Source of the DNA: Rhynchopus sp. YZ270_cl-10
Lineage: Eukaryota; Euglenozoa; Diplonemea; Diplonemida; Diplonemidae
Direction: 5' to 3'
DNA: 64,000 bases
Assembly: GCA_964035575.1 (NCBI GenBank)
Contig: OZ037911.1
Span: 496,001-560,000 of the forward strand
Position 1 is the stretch's first letter; each line of letters opens with the position of its first letter. The notes beneath the pieces are model-generated. The model was given only the letters and a program-made list of their open reading frames with translations, had not been told where the DNA came from and did not search any database. Shown here in pieces: positions 21,501-32,932 of this stretch. The position numbers and the translations under genes were made by a program.

Positions 21501-24500
21501 CGCCGCTTTCACCAACATCGCTGTTTCATATCCATCAATATGCGGCGACGTGAACTTCTGTGGTGGATACAACGTCGTCAGGCTTGCAACCACCCCCATA
21601 CTCCGCAGAACATGCCCTGCCATCAGAATCCACCAGGACATTCCGCTCGCCTTTTCGGTTTTCGACACAGCCTCCCCTGCGTTGACCATGAACTGCCCGA
21701 TCTGCTGCCTCGACGCAGCCAGAGACTCTGCCAGAATCGGCCAGAACCCTGGATCCTCTACAGGCTTCTCCAACGCCCAACTCGCGGTGACATGCACTTT
21801 CTTAAACCCAGCCCGCTCAAAGGCTTTCTTCGCCACTTCAGCACCATGCTGCAAAATGGTCTCACGATGCGATACTGCCGGATGCGCCGTCATCGGACCC
21901 ACCACAAAAGACATAGCTCCGGATACGATATCAGCGCTCCGCCGTTTAAACCCACATTGCGGCCACGACCTGCTTGGATCAAAGATAAGACACGGAACGC
22001 CATCCTCCCCTACGGACCGATCCAGGCTTTCTTTAAAATCCTTCAAATCTTCGTCAACGATCATTGGCATGCGATCCCATGGACATCCCCGCCTCTCTTC
22101 TCCCGCAAGCACATCGCCTATCGCAGGGCAGGTGGCAGAAATTTTCATACTCAATGTCGGAATCGTTCTTGCAAGCACCAAGGATCTGCAAGGCTCGCGG
22201 CATTCCAAGGCAGCTACGACCAGGTTTAAGGTAGCCTCCTTCACGGCAGGCGGCGGGAGGGTCTCCCATTCCTCTCCGTTCACGACAAAGGTTTGCAGAA
22301 GCGTTCCAATCGGGTCCACCATAGGTTCTGCCTTATCAAAAAAGGCCTGTACAAAGAGTTGTGGCTGATGCGCCACCATAGCAGCCATCATATGAAGCAA
22401 TGACAACACCCTGCACGTAGATTGCGCTGCGTCCAGCCATGCATCCCGCAATTCATCGCGCGACCCAAAGATTGCGGGCATCTGTTCGGTGCTTACCCCT
22501 GGGTGTAACAATCCATGACGGTACGCCTGTTTAGTCTCAGGGTCTCTCAGAACCTCTTGGTTGAGGTCGTATTTGCAGTTTGCGATGCTTGTTAGAATTG
22601 CTTCCCCGGTGGAGGCAGCGCGGTATCCAACATGGCGTAGGAGAGACCCCCTACCAGATACACTGCACAACAAAGAGAATGTCTTGGCAGCCTGAATCCT
22701 GGTCGTATCCTCCGCACCGAAGGCAACGACGTAGAACAAAAGAGACGGCAGTGTGAATTTGTCGCCGAATTTGCTAAAGGAGGCAGAGGGCTCGGCTTCG
22801 GAGAGGAGTTGTGCTAGGGCAGGGGCGGGCTTTCCGTTGAGGCATTCCTGTTCGCATGCGATGAGTCCTAATTCTGCAGTTTGGAGGGTCAAAAAGAGAA
22901 CACGGTTTGCAAGGTCTGCAGGGAGACCTCGCTCGAATTTGTCAACTTCATAGAGAGAGGATGCGGCGCGTGCCATCATGTCAGTCAGAGCACGTCCCAT
23001 GCGGTTGCTGTGCACCAGGTGTGCCAGCACTGCAGCCTCCTGTGCACCAGCCCCAGGCCTGCAGGCACCCCTCGGCAGCTGGGTTTGGTTAATGATGTCA
23101 ACCAAGGCCTGCAACGCGAAGCACGCACACTCCCACTTCTCCTCGGAAGCATGCGAGGAGAACTGATTTCCAATGTCCGTGAAGACCTCGCAGATGTAGT
23201 TAGTGATAACGTGAAGGTCGTCTCTCAGATGCACATAATCGTCGGGGTGGCTGACAAGACTGCTCAAAAGCGCCATAATGCCTCTGGTGCTGGTGCAGCG
23301 TTTGTTCGCAGCCTCGACCACCCAAAAGAGGTGCAGCAATGGGGAGCGTGACGTCTGTCTTCCGGGGAGGAAGAGGCATCTGGCAGAGGACATCACGTTG
23401 TCGGCGACGTTGAGTGCGCCGCCTTCGCTTCTGCGGGAGATGCGGAGAAGGGACGTCAGAAGTGTTGCGCACGATGTGATCAGGCTGGAACGTTGCTGGT
23501 AGCACCGAGCCTCCTGCCATTCCACCAGACTCGCAAGCACCTCGCTCACAATAAGCGGCAGCGTCCATGCGTAGCTCTGCATAAAACGTCCCCCATCTGC
23601 CTGTCTGTTCCCGCCTACCAACGGGGCTTGGAGGTCCCTCAAATAGCTTTCAAGCTCCTGCAGACGGAGGAAACCCTTACTACAGAAGTACGTCAACTCT
23701 TCGATGGGATTGGGGTCATGCCCACAGAGCATGACGTGGAAGAGGGGGATCACTGCATTAACAAGCTCTAGGTAGGGGACTAACCATTTTTCTGCTTGGG
23801 GTTCAGTACGACGCCCGATTTTGAAGATGTAAACAACACGCATGCACATCCAGAGCCAGCCGTTCATCACTTTGTCCTCCGGAAGCTGCCACAACCCGAA
23901 CACCTGCGATCCTTCTGGGAACGCCTGCAACGCAACCTCCTCTGCTGCCTTGGCAACCTGCATGCTGCTTGGTACTGGAGCTAAGGGGGTGAACCAATTC
24001 CCCAAGACGTCGGGGACACGGACACAGAAGTCGCCGTCTCTAGGCATTTGGAAGGAACCGATCCATTTGCTTTCTTCGGGCATTTCCGCCATAGATAGCT
24101 GTGTTTCGTCTACGTAGGTACCAGGAGAGGAGGTGTCTGTGCACTGTGCGTTCTGTGTATCCTCGGGGGGTGTGTAGGGCTGCAGGACAGTCGATCTGTT
24201 GCAGAGGACGGCCCACCAGTCGTCGTGGGAGTCGGGGCGGGTTGCGCGGGCGATTTCGAGGAGCGCTGTGGTCGCGACGCAGGATGGGAACAGCCACCCC
24301 GCGTTTTTGACAAGCTCGCGGAGGAGCGCGTCGTCAGCAAGGCCGTGGTTGAAGTCCATGTCGCCGCCTTCGCTGCCATCGTCGGTCATTGTGAGGGGGC
24401 CTGCGCTGGTCGCCTTCTCATGCCTTGATGCCAAAGCAATTCTGGTCAAAAGCAGCAACTGCACTTCAGACTTTCTCGGAAACACACCATCATGGATATG

Positions 24501-25796
24501 CGACAGAAGGGTTCTTGCGAGAACAGCGTTTGGTTCTTGCAAGAAAGAGAGGCGAGCACGCTCATCTACGTCTGTGTAGCTTTCTGGGCTGAACGTCTGC
24601 GCACCAGGAGACGACGTGATGGCTGCAGCATCGCGTGTTGTGTGCATGCTTGCAAAGACGTCAACCATGTTGACTCCCGCAATAAGCTGCGGCCCTGTAC
24701 TCGTTGTCTGCACATCATTCCCAGTCTTCCCTGCAGTCGCCAGCACCGAGTCCGGCGGGGGTGTGTACCTTCCTGTCAATATATACAACAAAAACGTCAG
24801 CCCCAGCGACACCATCCCTTGCGACACCCTCTGGTGATGCCCCAGCTGCCTGCCCTCAATGCTGTACATCAAAAGCGACACCAAGGCACCTTCTACGCCT
24901 TCCAACGACACCAATCTCTTATACACTGCTTCGCCTAAGGTGTCCTGAAGGGTGTCACCTCCGGCAAGGGGTCCAATGGTGATGAGGCTTTGGCACACCC
25001 AAGAGACGAAGACGAGGCGGAAGTAGTTGGCAGAGACTGCGTCGGTCAGCATCTGGCGGGACTTCATGTAGAAGTCGAACACTGTGTGCACGCCGTTCTC
25101 GCTGGCGACAAGGAGAGACTTCATCTCAGAGATAACCGCAGCGCGTGGGGTGCGCACATAGTGCGTCATACAGTAGAGGTGCTGGAGAAGAAGGCACATC
25201 TCAAAGCAGTGCTGGTGCGCACGCTCTGCCGCGTAACAGTCGCTGTGTGCACGCGACGCGCTTTCAACGGGGGACAGATTGATTTTCTTGACTCCAGCCA
25301 ATATATCTACAATCGCATCACGCTCCTGAACGAGCTTGGGTTTGATACTGAGGGTGCTGTCCTGCCCGCAGAGCGTAAGAAGCTGTGATTTGAGCAAAAT
25401 GACGTTGCAACGTTCAAGATAGTAGAAGCGGACGACCTGGCTGTTGAATGCGGTGCGTGTGAAGGATGCGCTGCAGTGTCCACGACTGATTTGCGCTTGG
25501 AAGTCGCGGGAGCACATCAGAGCAAGACGTTGTGCACATGGTCCACTAATGCCGGTCTGAGCGGCAAGCGCCTGCACCCAGGCCACAATGCGTGGATCGG
25601 TTTCGTCGATAGTTGCCTCCCGTTCGGACCATTCGATAAAAGGGTTGAACAACGCGTCGCACCAACGCTGCTTCTTCCACCGCGGGCGAGCAAACGCCAG
25701 ACAGGCATCCACATCCTCCTCCATCTCCTCCCCTCCCGCAAGCATCCGATCCGTCAATATGTCCCGCAGATGCGAGAAATGCTGGATGCGCGTCAT
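15535..25796 (-). CDS. Very large helical-repeat protein, probable Nup192/Nup205-type nucleoporin
   Basis: Eight exons read together on the minus strand: 25796-21030, 20716-20624, 20240-20145, 19437-17534, 17245-17118, 16895-16408, 15781-15734 and 15615-15535. The phases match at every join, giving about 2534 residues. ATG 25796 (MTRIQHFSHL) follows a CCCCCACACAG acceptor. Six of seven donors are GTATG; the last is GTGCGC. The last two short exons fit in phase but are the least certain. The protein is helical throughout, without low-complexity or membrane segments. An N-terminal FYYLERCNVILLKSQLL block (about 123-140), then helical HEAT-like pairs, resembles the Nup192/205/188 scaffold of the nuclear pore inner ring. 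Known members are about 1650-2000 aa, so this one is long. The alternative is another giant armadillo-type scaffold. The first exon alone encodes 1589 residues. Confidence 0.55.
20405..20545. repeat. Dispersed repeat inside intron 2 of the large gene
   Basis: About 140 bp with TTTTCGTTGAACGCAGCC, a GTTGGCTTTCTTTTTGTCT segment and an ACACTTCGTGT palindrome. A second copy lies at 45990-46145. Confidence 0.75.
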
Positions 25797-26003
25797 TGTT
25801 AAGCTTTCTCCACCCCTCTGCGCCTCCGAGGCACGTTTGGGGCTTATCACTTCTGTGTGGGGGTGTTTCAAGGGAGAGGGAGAGGAGAGGGGGTGAGAGA
25901 GGGAGAGAGGATAAAATAACCTCGGTTTCAAGCTCTTTCAAGATTCTGATAGATCCCTAGATTCTCCCTAGACGTAGCAAAGCTACTTCACTAGTGACTT
26001 TAA

Positions 26004-26165
26004 AGAAAAGTTTATAAGATGATCCTAAGCCTCTCTGTTGCTTAGTCACCTTATCATATTCGTTAGCGCACAGCTTCAGCTGCGCTGGCTTCCACAAGTT
26101 TGTTGTCAGGGATGATGTCATTTCCCCAGCCGGAGTTCGTAATTTTGGCACGTAAGATGAAGTGT
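26004..26165. repeat. Hairpin repeat family A, long copy
   Basis: After the hairpin (CCTAAGCCTCTCTGTTGCTTAG) it continues as TCACCTTATCATATTCGTTAGCGC, an AGCTTCAGCTGCGCTGG palindrome-like stretch and GTTGTCAGGGATGATGTCAT. The same 130-160 bp order is found at 52060-52195, so the full element is longer than the usual 45-bp remnant. Confidence 0.8.
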
Positions 26166-26314
26166 TCGAGCATGTGCATGGTTGGATTATAAAGAGGGAG
26201 AGGGGGTGATAAGAGGGTAGGGAAAGAGGAGGGGAAAGAGCAAACTTTTCTCGTTGAGGAACAGAAAGATGTTGTCTACAAAAAAAAAGGGGATGGGATG
26301 GGATGGGGGGTTTG

Positions 26315-26350
26315 ACTTGAAATACAAAGCCCTCTCGTGGCAGTGTAGAG
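26315..26350. repeat. Hairpin repeat family B, copy
   Basis: TACA-AA-GCC-CTCTCGT-GGC-AG-TGTA: a two-part stem (TACA/TGTA, GCC/GGC) around the CTCTCGT loop. Confidence 0.8.
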
Positions 26351-26404
26351 AGAGATCGGTAAGATGGATTAGGGTTTCTCACTCAACAAAAAAACTAAAG
26401 AAAA

Positions 26405-26455
26405 AGATGTGAGACGAAACTAAACCTCGTGCTTAGTCGCCTTTGATCACAATCG
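26405..26455. repeat. Hairpin repeat family A, degraded copy
   Basis: GAAACTAAACCTCGTGCTTAGTCGCCTTTGATCACAATCG, with part of the left arm lost. Confidence 0.6.
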
Positions 26456-26927
26456 AATTTTTTTTTATGTCTAAACTAAAAGGGGTAAATAACCCCTTTG
26501 AAAATCACTGAAACACTTCGGGGATTATTTGAGGGGGGGGTTTTTTTTTTGTTCCACACACACACAATCGCCCTCACTTAAGTAGGGTCTGTACTTAATG
26601 TTCACCAAACAACTTTTTGTGTACTACTCACCCTGATTTTTTCACCCTAATTTGGAGGCTGAGGAGACATGGCTTGACAGTATTCGGTGTTCGGCGTTCG
26701 TTTGTCGGAGGTTGCTACCGGGCCATTAGATGCACTATGGAAAAAATACGGTATATATTCATACAATGCAACGAGACCAAATCGGCCTTGCTAAGTCCGG
26801 CTCAGGCGTGATTGTAAGAAATTAGTACGTCTCAGCCACGCCTCAGATAGGTTTTCTGAGATATGCCTACTTTTCAGGCTTCGGCCTCGCTGCATTGTAC
26901 AACATATTCAACGCTTGATTTCTTTGT

Positions 26928-27745
26928 TTAGTTAACCCGATTCTGCTGTACCGCTGCACCTATAAGCTGCGCTGAGTGTGTCTGCAAGAGGTCCAACGAT
27001 GCTATCTCCTTTTGCTGCTCTTTTTGCAACTCCGCAAGCATCTCTTGCGCCTGCTCTGCCGTCACCGTACCTACATCTGCCTTCGCCACCAACCTTGCGA
27101 GCACATCGGAACTGCCAAGATGCGCTTTGCCTGCAACGAAGCTTTGCAATGAGTGCATCACACCTTCATCGTGCACCACGACCGCCTGCGTCACACATTG
27201 TGGGATCGGTGGAAGCAATCCCTCTGGTGGTTCTACACTCGCAGTCCAGTTCTCACGCGCCACCCCCGTCCCCGCCAGCACCCAGGCCGCATTCCACAGC
27301 CCCGCCTCCTCAGGCACAACCACCCCCAAAGACACCAGCACATCCTTGATCGCCGCCAGCGGCTCCTGGCTCTCCTTAAAGACGGCCAGCACCTCGCGTG
27401 TCCTCTTCTCGTTGAAGGCGTATCGCCGTGCAGGCACCTCCTTCCCCTTCAAATACCCCTCCACCAAGGCAGTGGCCGCGTCTCGTTCCATGGGTGCGCT
27501 TTGTATCGGCTTGAACACAAACTGTTAGGAATAATACATTATATGGTTGGGTGTGTTCTGAGTATGTGGATATTTTTTTTTGAAAAGATAAACGTACTCT
27601 CACTCACACTTCTGGCGGGGCGTTCGGTACGTGCCTGTAAGTGCTGCCCTGATTGATCTTCCCAGTAGCTAGCGAATGCTGCCTGAGTAAAAGAGAAGAA
27701 AGAAAAGAAACTAGCTAAACAGCAATGACATTTATTCATCTTACC
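26928..27745 (-). CDS. Hypothetical protein, at least three exons, 5' end unresolved
   Basis: Exon 27521-26928 encodes FVFKPIQSAPMERD... to NRVN-stop. It is preceded by the acceptor CCTAACAG and joins in phase 0 to exon 27682-27608 (AAFASYWEDQSGQ..., acceptor TTTTACTCAG, donor GTGAGT). That exon joins to an exon ending at 27745 in PVPTGEQ (donor GTAAGA). I could not place an in-frame ATG upstream, so the start is unknown; if the join is wrong, ATG 27491 gives 187 residues. The sequence is helical, with an amphipathic C-terminal helix rich in Q and E (EMLAELQKEQQKEIASLDLL). No family is recognised. It is transcribed with its neighbours. Its two donors are among the few here that are not GTATG. 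Confidence 0.5.
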
Positions 27746-28900
27746 TGCTCACCAGTGGGTACTGGACGGATGTGAGAGCGTTGATCAAAGCAACGCAACA
27801 AAGGCAGAAGCCAGGTGCACCGTAACAGGGGACAGATAAACCACGACTGTGTGCTCAAGCCACGACAGCGGAGAGAAGGCCTGTGCCAACGAGGAGCCAG
27901 GCTTCGCCCAAAACCCTCCAGTGATAGCGAGTGACAACATGGCCAGGGAGCTTATGAGAATGGCGCTTCCGGGAAGCACTATCTTACGTCGCACGACGTA
28001 TCGGGGTGGTCGGAGTTCGAGGACCGGAAGTTCAAAGCAAGAGATGCTTCAGAAGATGCAGGCTAGATTCCAAAACCCACACATCGTAGAAGCCTGGCGG
28101 TTGTGGCGCCGAGTAAGAATGTTCGTGTCCAAGGCTGGGGTGGACAGGGCAGTAGACCTGATGCAAGCATGCTGCATCAAACATTATGGTGCAAGGGGTG
28201 GCCGGGGCTGCGGACTCTAAACTGCACGCCATGATCGGACGAGCTTTCAGAGCTCACTGCACATCTTACAACTTTCGAGACCGAGAAACTCCTCACTGGT
28301 GCAATCAGTGATAGACGACATCGTCCTGGGACTGGAAGTCAAGACGGTGACTGCAGCTGCACGAAGCGGTACAAAGGGCTAGGATACCCACTGGACCCCC
28401 TAAAATCTGTCGTGTCAGCGACCGATTCGTGTTCCTCAACGAACACAAGATGTCTGAGTGCCCTACCTGCGTGGGAGCAAAGCGACCTGATTGACGACAT
28501 CGCCCTCGTCCACAGGTTAAATATCATGAGGAATACAAAGTCGCGAGAGGGCAAACAGCGGACTCACGTGAGCAGGTTCTACGTGCTTTTTTGGAAGAAG
28601 AAAAAGGGGCGGGAAGAGGGGTGGACATTGGAATTACTTTCGTTATATTCTATGAGAATTGTTAGTAGGCCTTTTGGACCTTTTTGTTATTCACTAGGGG
28701 CGGGATGGCTCACGAGGTTGCGATACAGCACGATAACACGCTTTGCGCCCCTCTCTTCTCTCACAAGAGATCTGCCAGCCACAACCGCACTATCAAAACC
28801 ATGACCAACACATCCGCAAGCCCACTCCCCCCCTTAGGTATTTTTTAAGAGAGAAAAACGCAAACCCGCCCCCCTCTCCCGATCCCCCCAGTCCCATCAA
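27746..28900. other. Intergenic; coding-like + strand stretches of unknown origin
   Basis: The + strand between about 27850 and 28560 has coding-like composition (e.g. MLQKMQARFQNPHIVEAWRL) but no recognisable domain, and it runs against the gene direction. It could be decayed mobile DNA. The first exon of the gene at 26928-27745 may begin near 27848. Confidence 0.4.
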
Positions 28901-30949
28901 TTAGTCTTCCATCTCCACCTCGTCTTCCTCCTCCGCAAACGGGGAGGTTGTGTTGAGGACACCACGGCCACGTCTGTGCAGGTACAGACTCCCTGTCACA
29001 CCATGTTCAACGTAGGCAACAGCAGAGCGGATCTGTGAGGAGGAGGAGGGTTTCTTTTTTGATCAATTGTTGGATTAGTGTAGTTGCCAGAGTTGTGTCA
29101 ATCTCCCGCTTTTTATATTCAGGTAGCTATGTGCCTAAAGGAGATCGTGTGATAATACAGAAAGGATCAGTCAAGGCTGTCCTTACAGACGCTTTTTTAT
29201 AAAAGAAAAGAAAAGCAGTGGCAGGTTCTCCTCTGTCTGTAACTCAAAAAGAAAAGTTGAGCTGAAATACAAAAGCCCTCTCGTGAACAGTGTATCTTGG
29301 TACATAACCGGCTGTACCGGGGGGTGGACCCCCAACCCATGCAGTCCTACGTACAATTCATGGTTTATATCTGAGCAAAAAAAAATTCTTTGTAATGAAT
29401 GTGCCTCTTGTACACATCTAGAACGTTTACTTTTGGTAACACAAAAATGGAAAGATCCCAATCCTTCACCTATTTTTGTGATTCCAATTTATAACACATC
29501 AACTTTAAACACCCCAACCCCCTTTTCATCACATACCGCCGGAAGCCACTTCTCAAACTCAAATTTGATGTCACACTTTTTGCACGGCGGGGTACAATGC
29601 CCTTTACAGTTCTTTAGACCATTTGCGTAATATGGGTGTACAATTGGTGTATAATCATGGTGTTTACACGACCCACAGTAGGCACGATCATTTTTGTATG
29701 GCTCAAGCGATTCAAAGGGGAGGTAGAGGAGTGAGAAAAGGTGGGCAAGCTCTGCGTACATGTGGTAGCGGAAGTTGTGGGGAAAGAGTTCGATGACCGC
29801 TGCACCTCGAGGTAAAGCCACAATAGAGGACAACGCCGCACCGTGCGCAGCTACTAGCACATCGGTCGAAGCAAGCACCACCAACTGCCTCCGATAATCT
29901 TTCATTCGCGTTGCGTCCTCCCCCACCCCCGCAGGGTTTGCGTCTCCATCAAATTGTACATACGTCACCACACATCTCCCACACGCCCCCTTTATCGCCT
30001 TATGTACCGCATCTTCAGAAAAATGCCTTTCCACTCCACGTCGTACGATAGTTATTTGTACAAAATCTCGTTGAGGAATGCTTACGTTAAAGTGTTTAAG
30101 AAAATCCTTTCGAAAAATATGGGCTTGAGCGCGGGTACGCATCCAGCGAAAGGGTTCGAGATGGGGGCGGCGGTATAACGTTTTGACACAAACCCCTTTT
30201 GGAAAGTCTTCGATGTATGTGACCCGGGTCTTCTCTGCTTCATCGATGTTGGTGTTGATTCCAATGGAAACGTCGAACCAATCCTTAAGGACATGCCATG
30301 CGCCTTTTGCACGGTGTGCTTTGGTTCTGGTCATACAGCGATTTCCGAAGAGAACTACCGGAGCGCCTGCAGATTTTCCTTTTTCTTGGATCAACGCATG
30401 AAGCAGAGCAGCATCCTTCGGTTGATGCCCCATTTTGCATAAATCTAACACAACAAAGGCAGGGCCTGCTCCCAAATCACCCCACCCCACATCAAGCTTC
30501 TTTGGCTCCGAATCTCGCGGAGAAGGATTTTGAAAACGATCCCCTCCATGTGACTTTAAACATACATCATGAAATTCTGAGACCATTTGTGTTGACAATG
30601 GCGGGTCCGTTCTGTCATCTGGAACCGTTAAAAATGAGGCCGCAAACGTTATATTTACATTCACAGTGCTAACAGCGCAAGGCGTCTCCATTTTCCGTCG
30701 TAGCCCCTCCACCTCTGCCTCCAACTGCGTCACCTCAGCGCTAAGTCTCTGTACCTCAGTAGAGGCTATAGTCAAAACCGCCTGCTGTCCTGCCTCTCGA
30801 AGGGTGTGGTGAGCCTTTGACCAGAACGTTTCGCGCTGGACGTACCGGATGCTCACGACAATAGACAACGCAACAACAACCAAAAGCATCACAAGCACGG
30901 ACTTCACAAGGCGGCCCATCCCCCCAGCCCCCTCTGCTGTCTTCGTCAT
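28901..30949 (-). CDS. Type II membrane GT61-family glycosyltransferase, two exons, 514 aa
   Basis: Exons 30949-29537 and 29032-28901 join in phase 0 (donor GTATGT, acceptor CCTCCTCCTCACAG). The protein starts MTKTAEG and has one transmembrane helix at about 14-34 with a short basic cytosolic side, the usual Golgi type II layout. A coiled-coil stem follows at 62-87. The C-terminal domain carries the GT61/DUF563 signature: LVVLASTDVLVAAHGAALSS (356-375), then LPRGAAVIELFP (379-390). Cysteines at about 425-459 (YCGSCKHH, HCTPPCKKC) may form disulfides or a metal knuckle, which is unusual. The last exon gives an acidic tail, EEEDEVEMED. GT61 enzymes transfer xylose, GlcNAc or arabinose; the substrate is not predictable here. 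The intron carries hairpin repeat copies. Confidence 0.85.
29262..29385. repeat. Hairpin repeat family B, long copy in the GT61 intron
   Basis: CTGAAATACAAAAGCCCTCTCGTGAACAGTGTA, then GGTACATAACCGGCTGTACC, GGGGTGGACCCCCAACCCATG and CATGGTTTATATCTGA. The same order is found at 52655-52780, so family B is an element of at least 120 bp. Confidence 0.8.
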
Positions 30950-31537
30950 AACCGCGCCGGCTTATCTCTGCATAGTTCGTACCCCTTTTTTAACACAAAA
31001 AAAACTCCTCTAAAATGGAGTAAAAAAAAGGGGATTGTGTGTAACTGAAAATGTAAAGGAAGGTGTAAGGAATGATCTGTTACTAAAAACCCCGTATGGG
31101 GGGGGAGAAGAAGATAAAGAGTACGGTCTTGGGATTGAGATTGGTTGTTCAACCTAATTTTTTTTGACCCGAGTTTGGGCGGTGTTGGCCTACCGGGGCC
31201 AAAATCAGGTGGATATTTTGATTTAAATCATCAAAAAAAAATGCTTTTTTTTGCAATCCCAATTTAGCGTGACATCGACGGTCGCGCCCCACCTCACCCC
31301 TCCACCCCCCATAGTGCACAACACCTCTAAGGAGGTGGACACTATCATTAGATTCATTTCCTTTCAGTTCACAGAATTGAAAGTATTTGAGAGGGTCAAC
31401 ACATGCACCTATCAAAAAAAAAAATAACCCTCTCAACAAAAAAACACTCATATCAACACATTTATCCCTTTTTCTTTTCGCTTCCCTTGAAAAAAAAAAG
31501 AGTGTAGTTATCTTTTTGCAACCTTTTTATTTTACTA

Positions 31538-32932
31538 TCACAACCCAAGATATTGATCCAACGCAGAGACATTCTTCGATGCATTCTTTGTAGTAACGCG
31601 CTCCCCTTCTCCGGTATTCTCTCCCCCTACTGCTGACGACTCCGCAGCAGCATCTTCTGGGAATCTGTCTGGATGATCCTTTAAGGAGACAGTTCCCAAT
31701 ACCGATGAGAGCTGTGCAGACAGCGCACCAACGGCGGTGGCAAGATCCTCTTCAACCGTCCCACCACCTTCCCCTGACCTTCCTGAATATTTCAGATAGG
31801 CTAACAACGTGGCCGCCTCAGAGGAAGCGTCGTACCGCCAATTCATCCCCGACATCACCTGGTCTGTTAAGGGAAGCTCGCAGGAAGGGGATTTGGGTTG
31901 AAAAGTGTTGTACTTCCTTGGGCGTGCGATTTTGATGAAGAACAGAACCTGACGGGCCAGGCGGAGGCAGTCATATTCCTTTGAGGGTGGAAACCCGGTT
32001 CGGTCATTTGGTGGAGCGGTGACTTCAAGACGAAGGGATTTCGCGATATCTGCTGGTCCATAAGACGGAAGCTGCACTATACCATCAAAATAAGAAAACG
32101 TTTTGCTAAAACCACTCTGCGACCGTGTCGTGGCAGCATCCAGGTCGACGACAACCTGGGGTAACCAGAATTTCAAGGAGCTTCGCGTTGGACGGAGTTC
32201 TCTTACCCATTCCTTTTGTGCCTGCAAATCTGCGACGACCGCAGCGTCTCCAGAAGCCCCTTCGTTATACGCCCCTTCACTCCATGTGTCTGCAATCAAA
32301 ATCACCTCTGTTTTTGTTCCAACAAACTTTCGTCGCATCATCGCGGCTTCTTGGGCATCAAACCGACGTTGTTTGTGCACAACGTTTGCCGGCAGGTCTG
32401 TCACTTCATATGGCTTGTGGTGCATTGCGTAGAACGTTATGTCTTCAAACATCTCTGCCACTGCCTTTACGTGATGCCCTGGGTAGCCTCCAGCATAGAT
32501 CACTACCTTGCCCCCATCCCCAGGAGGAGAGGAAATGATACTAGAAACATCTGCTAAGGCACGCATCCGGTCGCTCCAGGAAAGACTCCCTGCAAGGTTG
32601 TTGTGATGCGTTAGGGCACGCTTTTTTGCAGTGTTCCCTTCCACAGAGGCCTCCAGCTTTCGCGTATTAAAGCTCGGAAACGTTTCGGTCAATGTGGTGA
32701 TCAAAGGACGTTCACGTGCCGGGTCATGCCCTGCAGTGTCCTCAGCAGGAAGGCGTCCCCTTCGGGTCGTTCGGGGTGTTCTCGTTGGAAGATCCGTTCT
32801 CCGCCGTTTGAGCCCAACCAAAGGCGTATCATCAGCAGCAGAAGCGCTACGTGTGTTTCCCGCACTGCGTTGTTCTTGGGGTGTTTCATCAAGGTCTACC
32901 CCTAAGTCTGCAAGAAGAGAGTTGACAGACAT
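31538..32932 (-). CDS. VP39-like cap-specific mRNA 2'-O-ribose methyltransferase homologue, 464 aa
   Basis: Single exon from ATG 32932, with a TATTTTCCAG acceptor some 35 bp upstream. The N-terminal 110 residues are polar and basic (GLKRRRTDLPTRTPRTTRR), suiting a nuclear protein. The Rossmann domain follows: VVIYAGGYPGHHV (143-155) matches the SAM-binding GxxPGxH loop of vaccinia VP39, EVILIADTWSEG (209-220) supplies the catalytic aspartate D215, and RPTRSSLKFWLP (247-258) supplies lysine K254. YFDGIVQLPSYGPADIAKSL (281-300) sits where VP39 has its SAEMRL segment. By eye, the first lysine is replaced by arginine (WSDRMRAL, 119-126) and the final glutamate is not in place. Trypanosome cap-4 methyltransferases belong to this family, so a role on spliced-leader caps is likely, but activity is uncertain. 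The C-terminus is serine/glycine-rich. Confidence 0.75.
   Translation of the reverse strand: MSVNSLLADLGVDLDETPQEQRSAGNTRSASAADDTPLVGLKRRRTDLPTRTPRTTRRGRLPAEDTAGHDPARERPLITTLTETFPSFNTRKLEASVEGNTAKKRALTHHNNLAGSLSWSDRMRALADVSSIISSPPGDGGKVVIYAGGYPGHHVKAVAEMFEDITFYAMHHKPYEVTDLPANVVHKQRRFDAQEAAMMRRKFVGTKTEVILIADTWSEGAYNEGASGDAAVVADLQAQKEWVRELRPTRSSLKFWLPQVVVDLDAATTRSQSGFSKTFSYFDGIVQLPSYGPADIAKSLRLEVTAPPNDRTGFPPSKEYDCLRLARQVLFFIKIARPRKYNTFQPKSPSCELPLTDQVMSGMNWRYDASSEAATLLAYLKYSGRSGEGGGTVEEDLATAVGALSAQLSSVLGTVSLKDHPDRFPEDAAAESSAVGGENTGEGERVTTKNASKNVSALDQYLGL

Larger units (their letters stand above)
25797..26927. other. Intergenic region with repeat copies
   Basis: No gene seen. It holds family A copies (26004-26165 and 26405-26455) and a family B copy (26315-26350), plus homopolymers. 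The pyrimidine tract and CACACAG just upstream of 25796 (about 25856-25890) are a plausible spliced-leader acceptor for the large gene. Confidence 0.6.

Noticed and set aside
21391-22368. 325-codon + frame opposite the large gene
   Set aside because: It is the shadow of the 1589-codon first exon.
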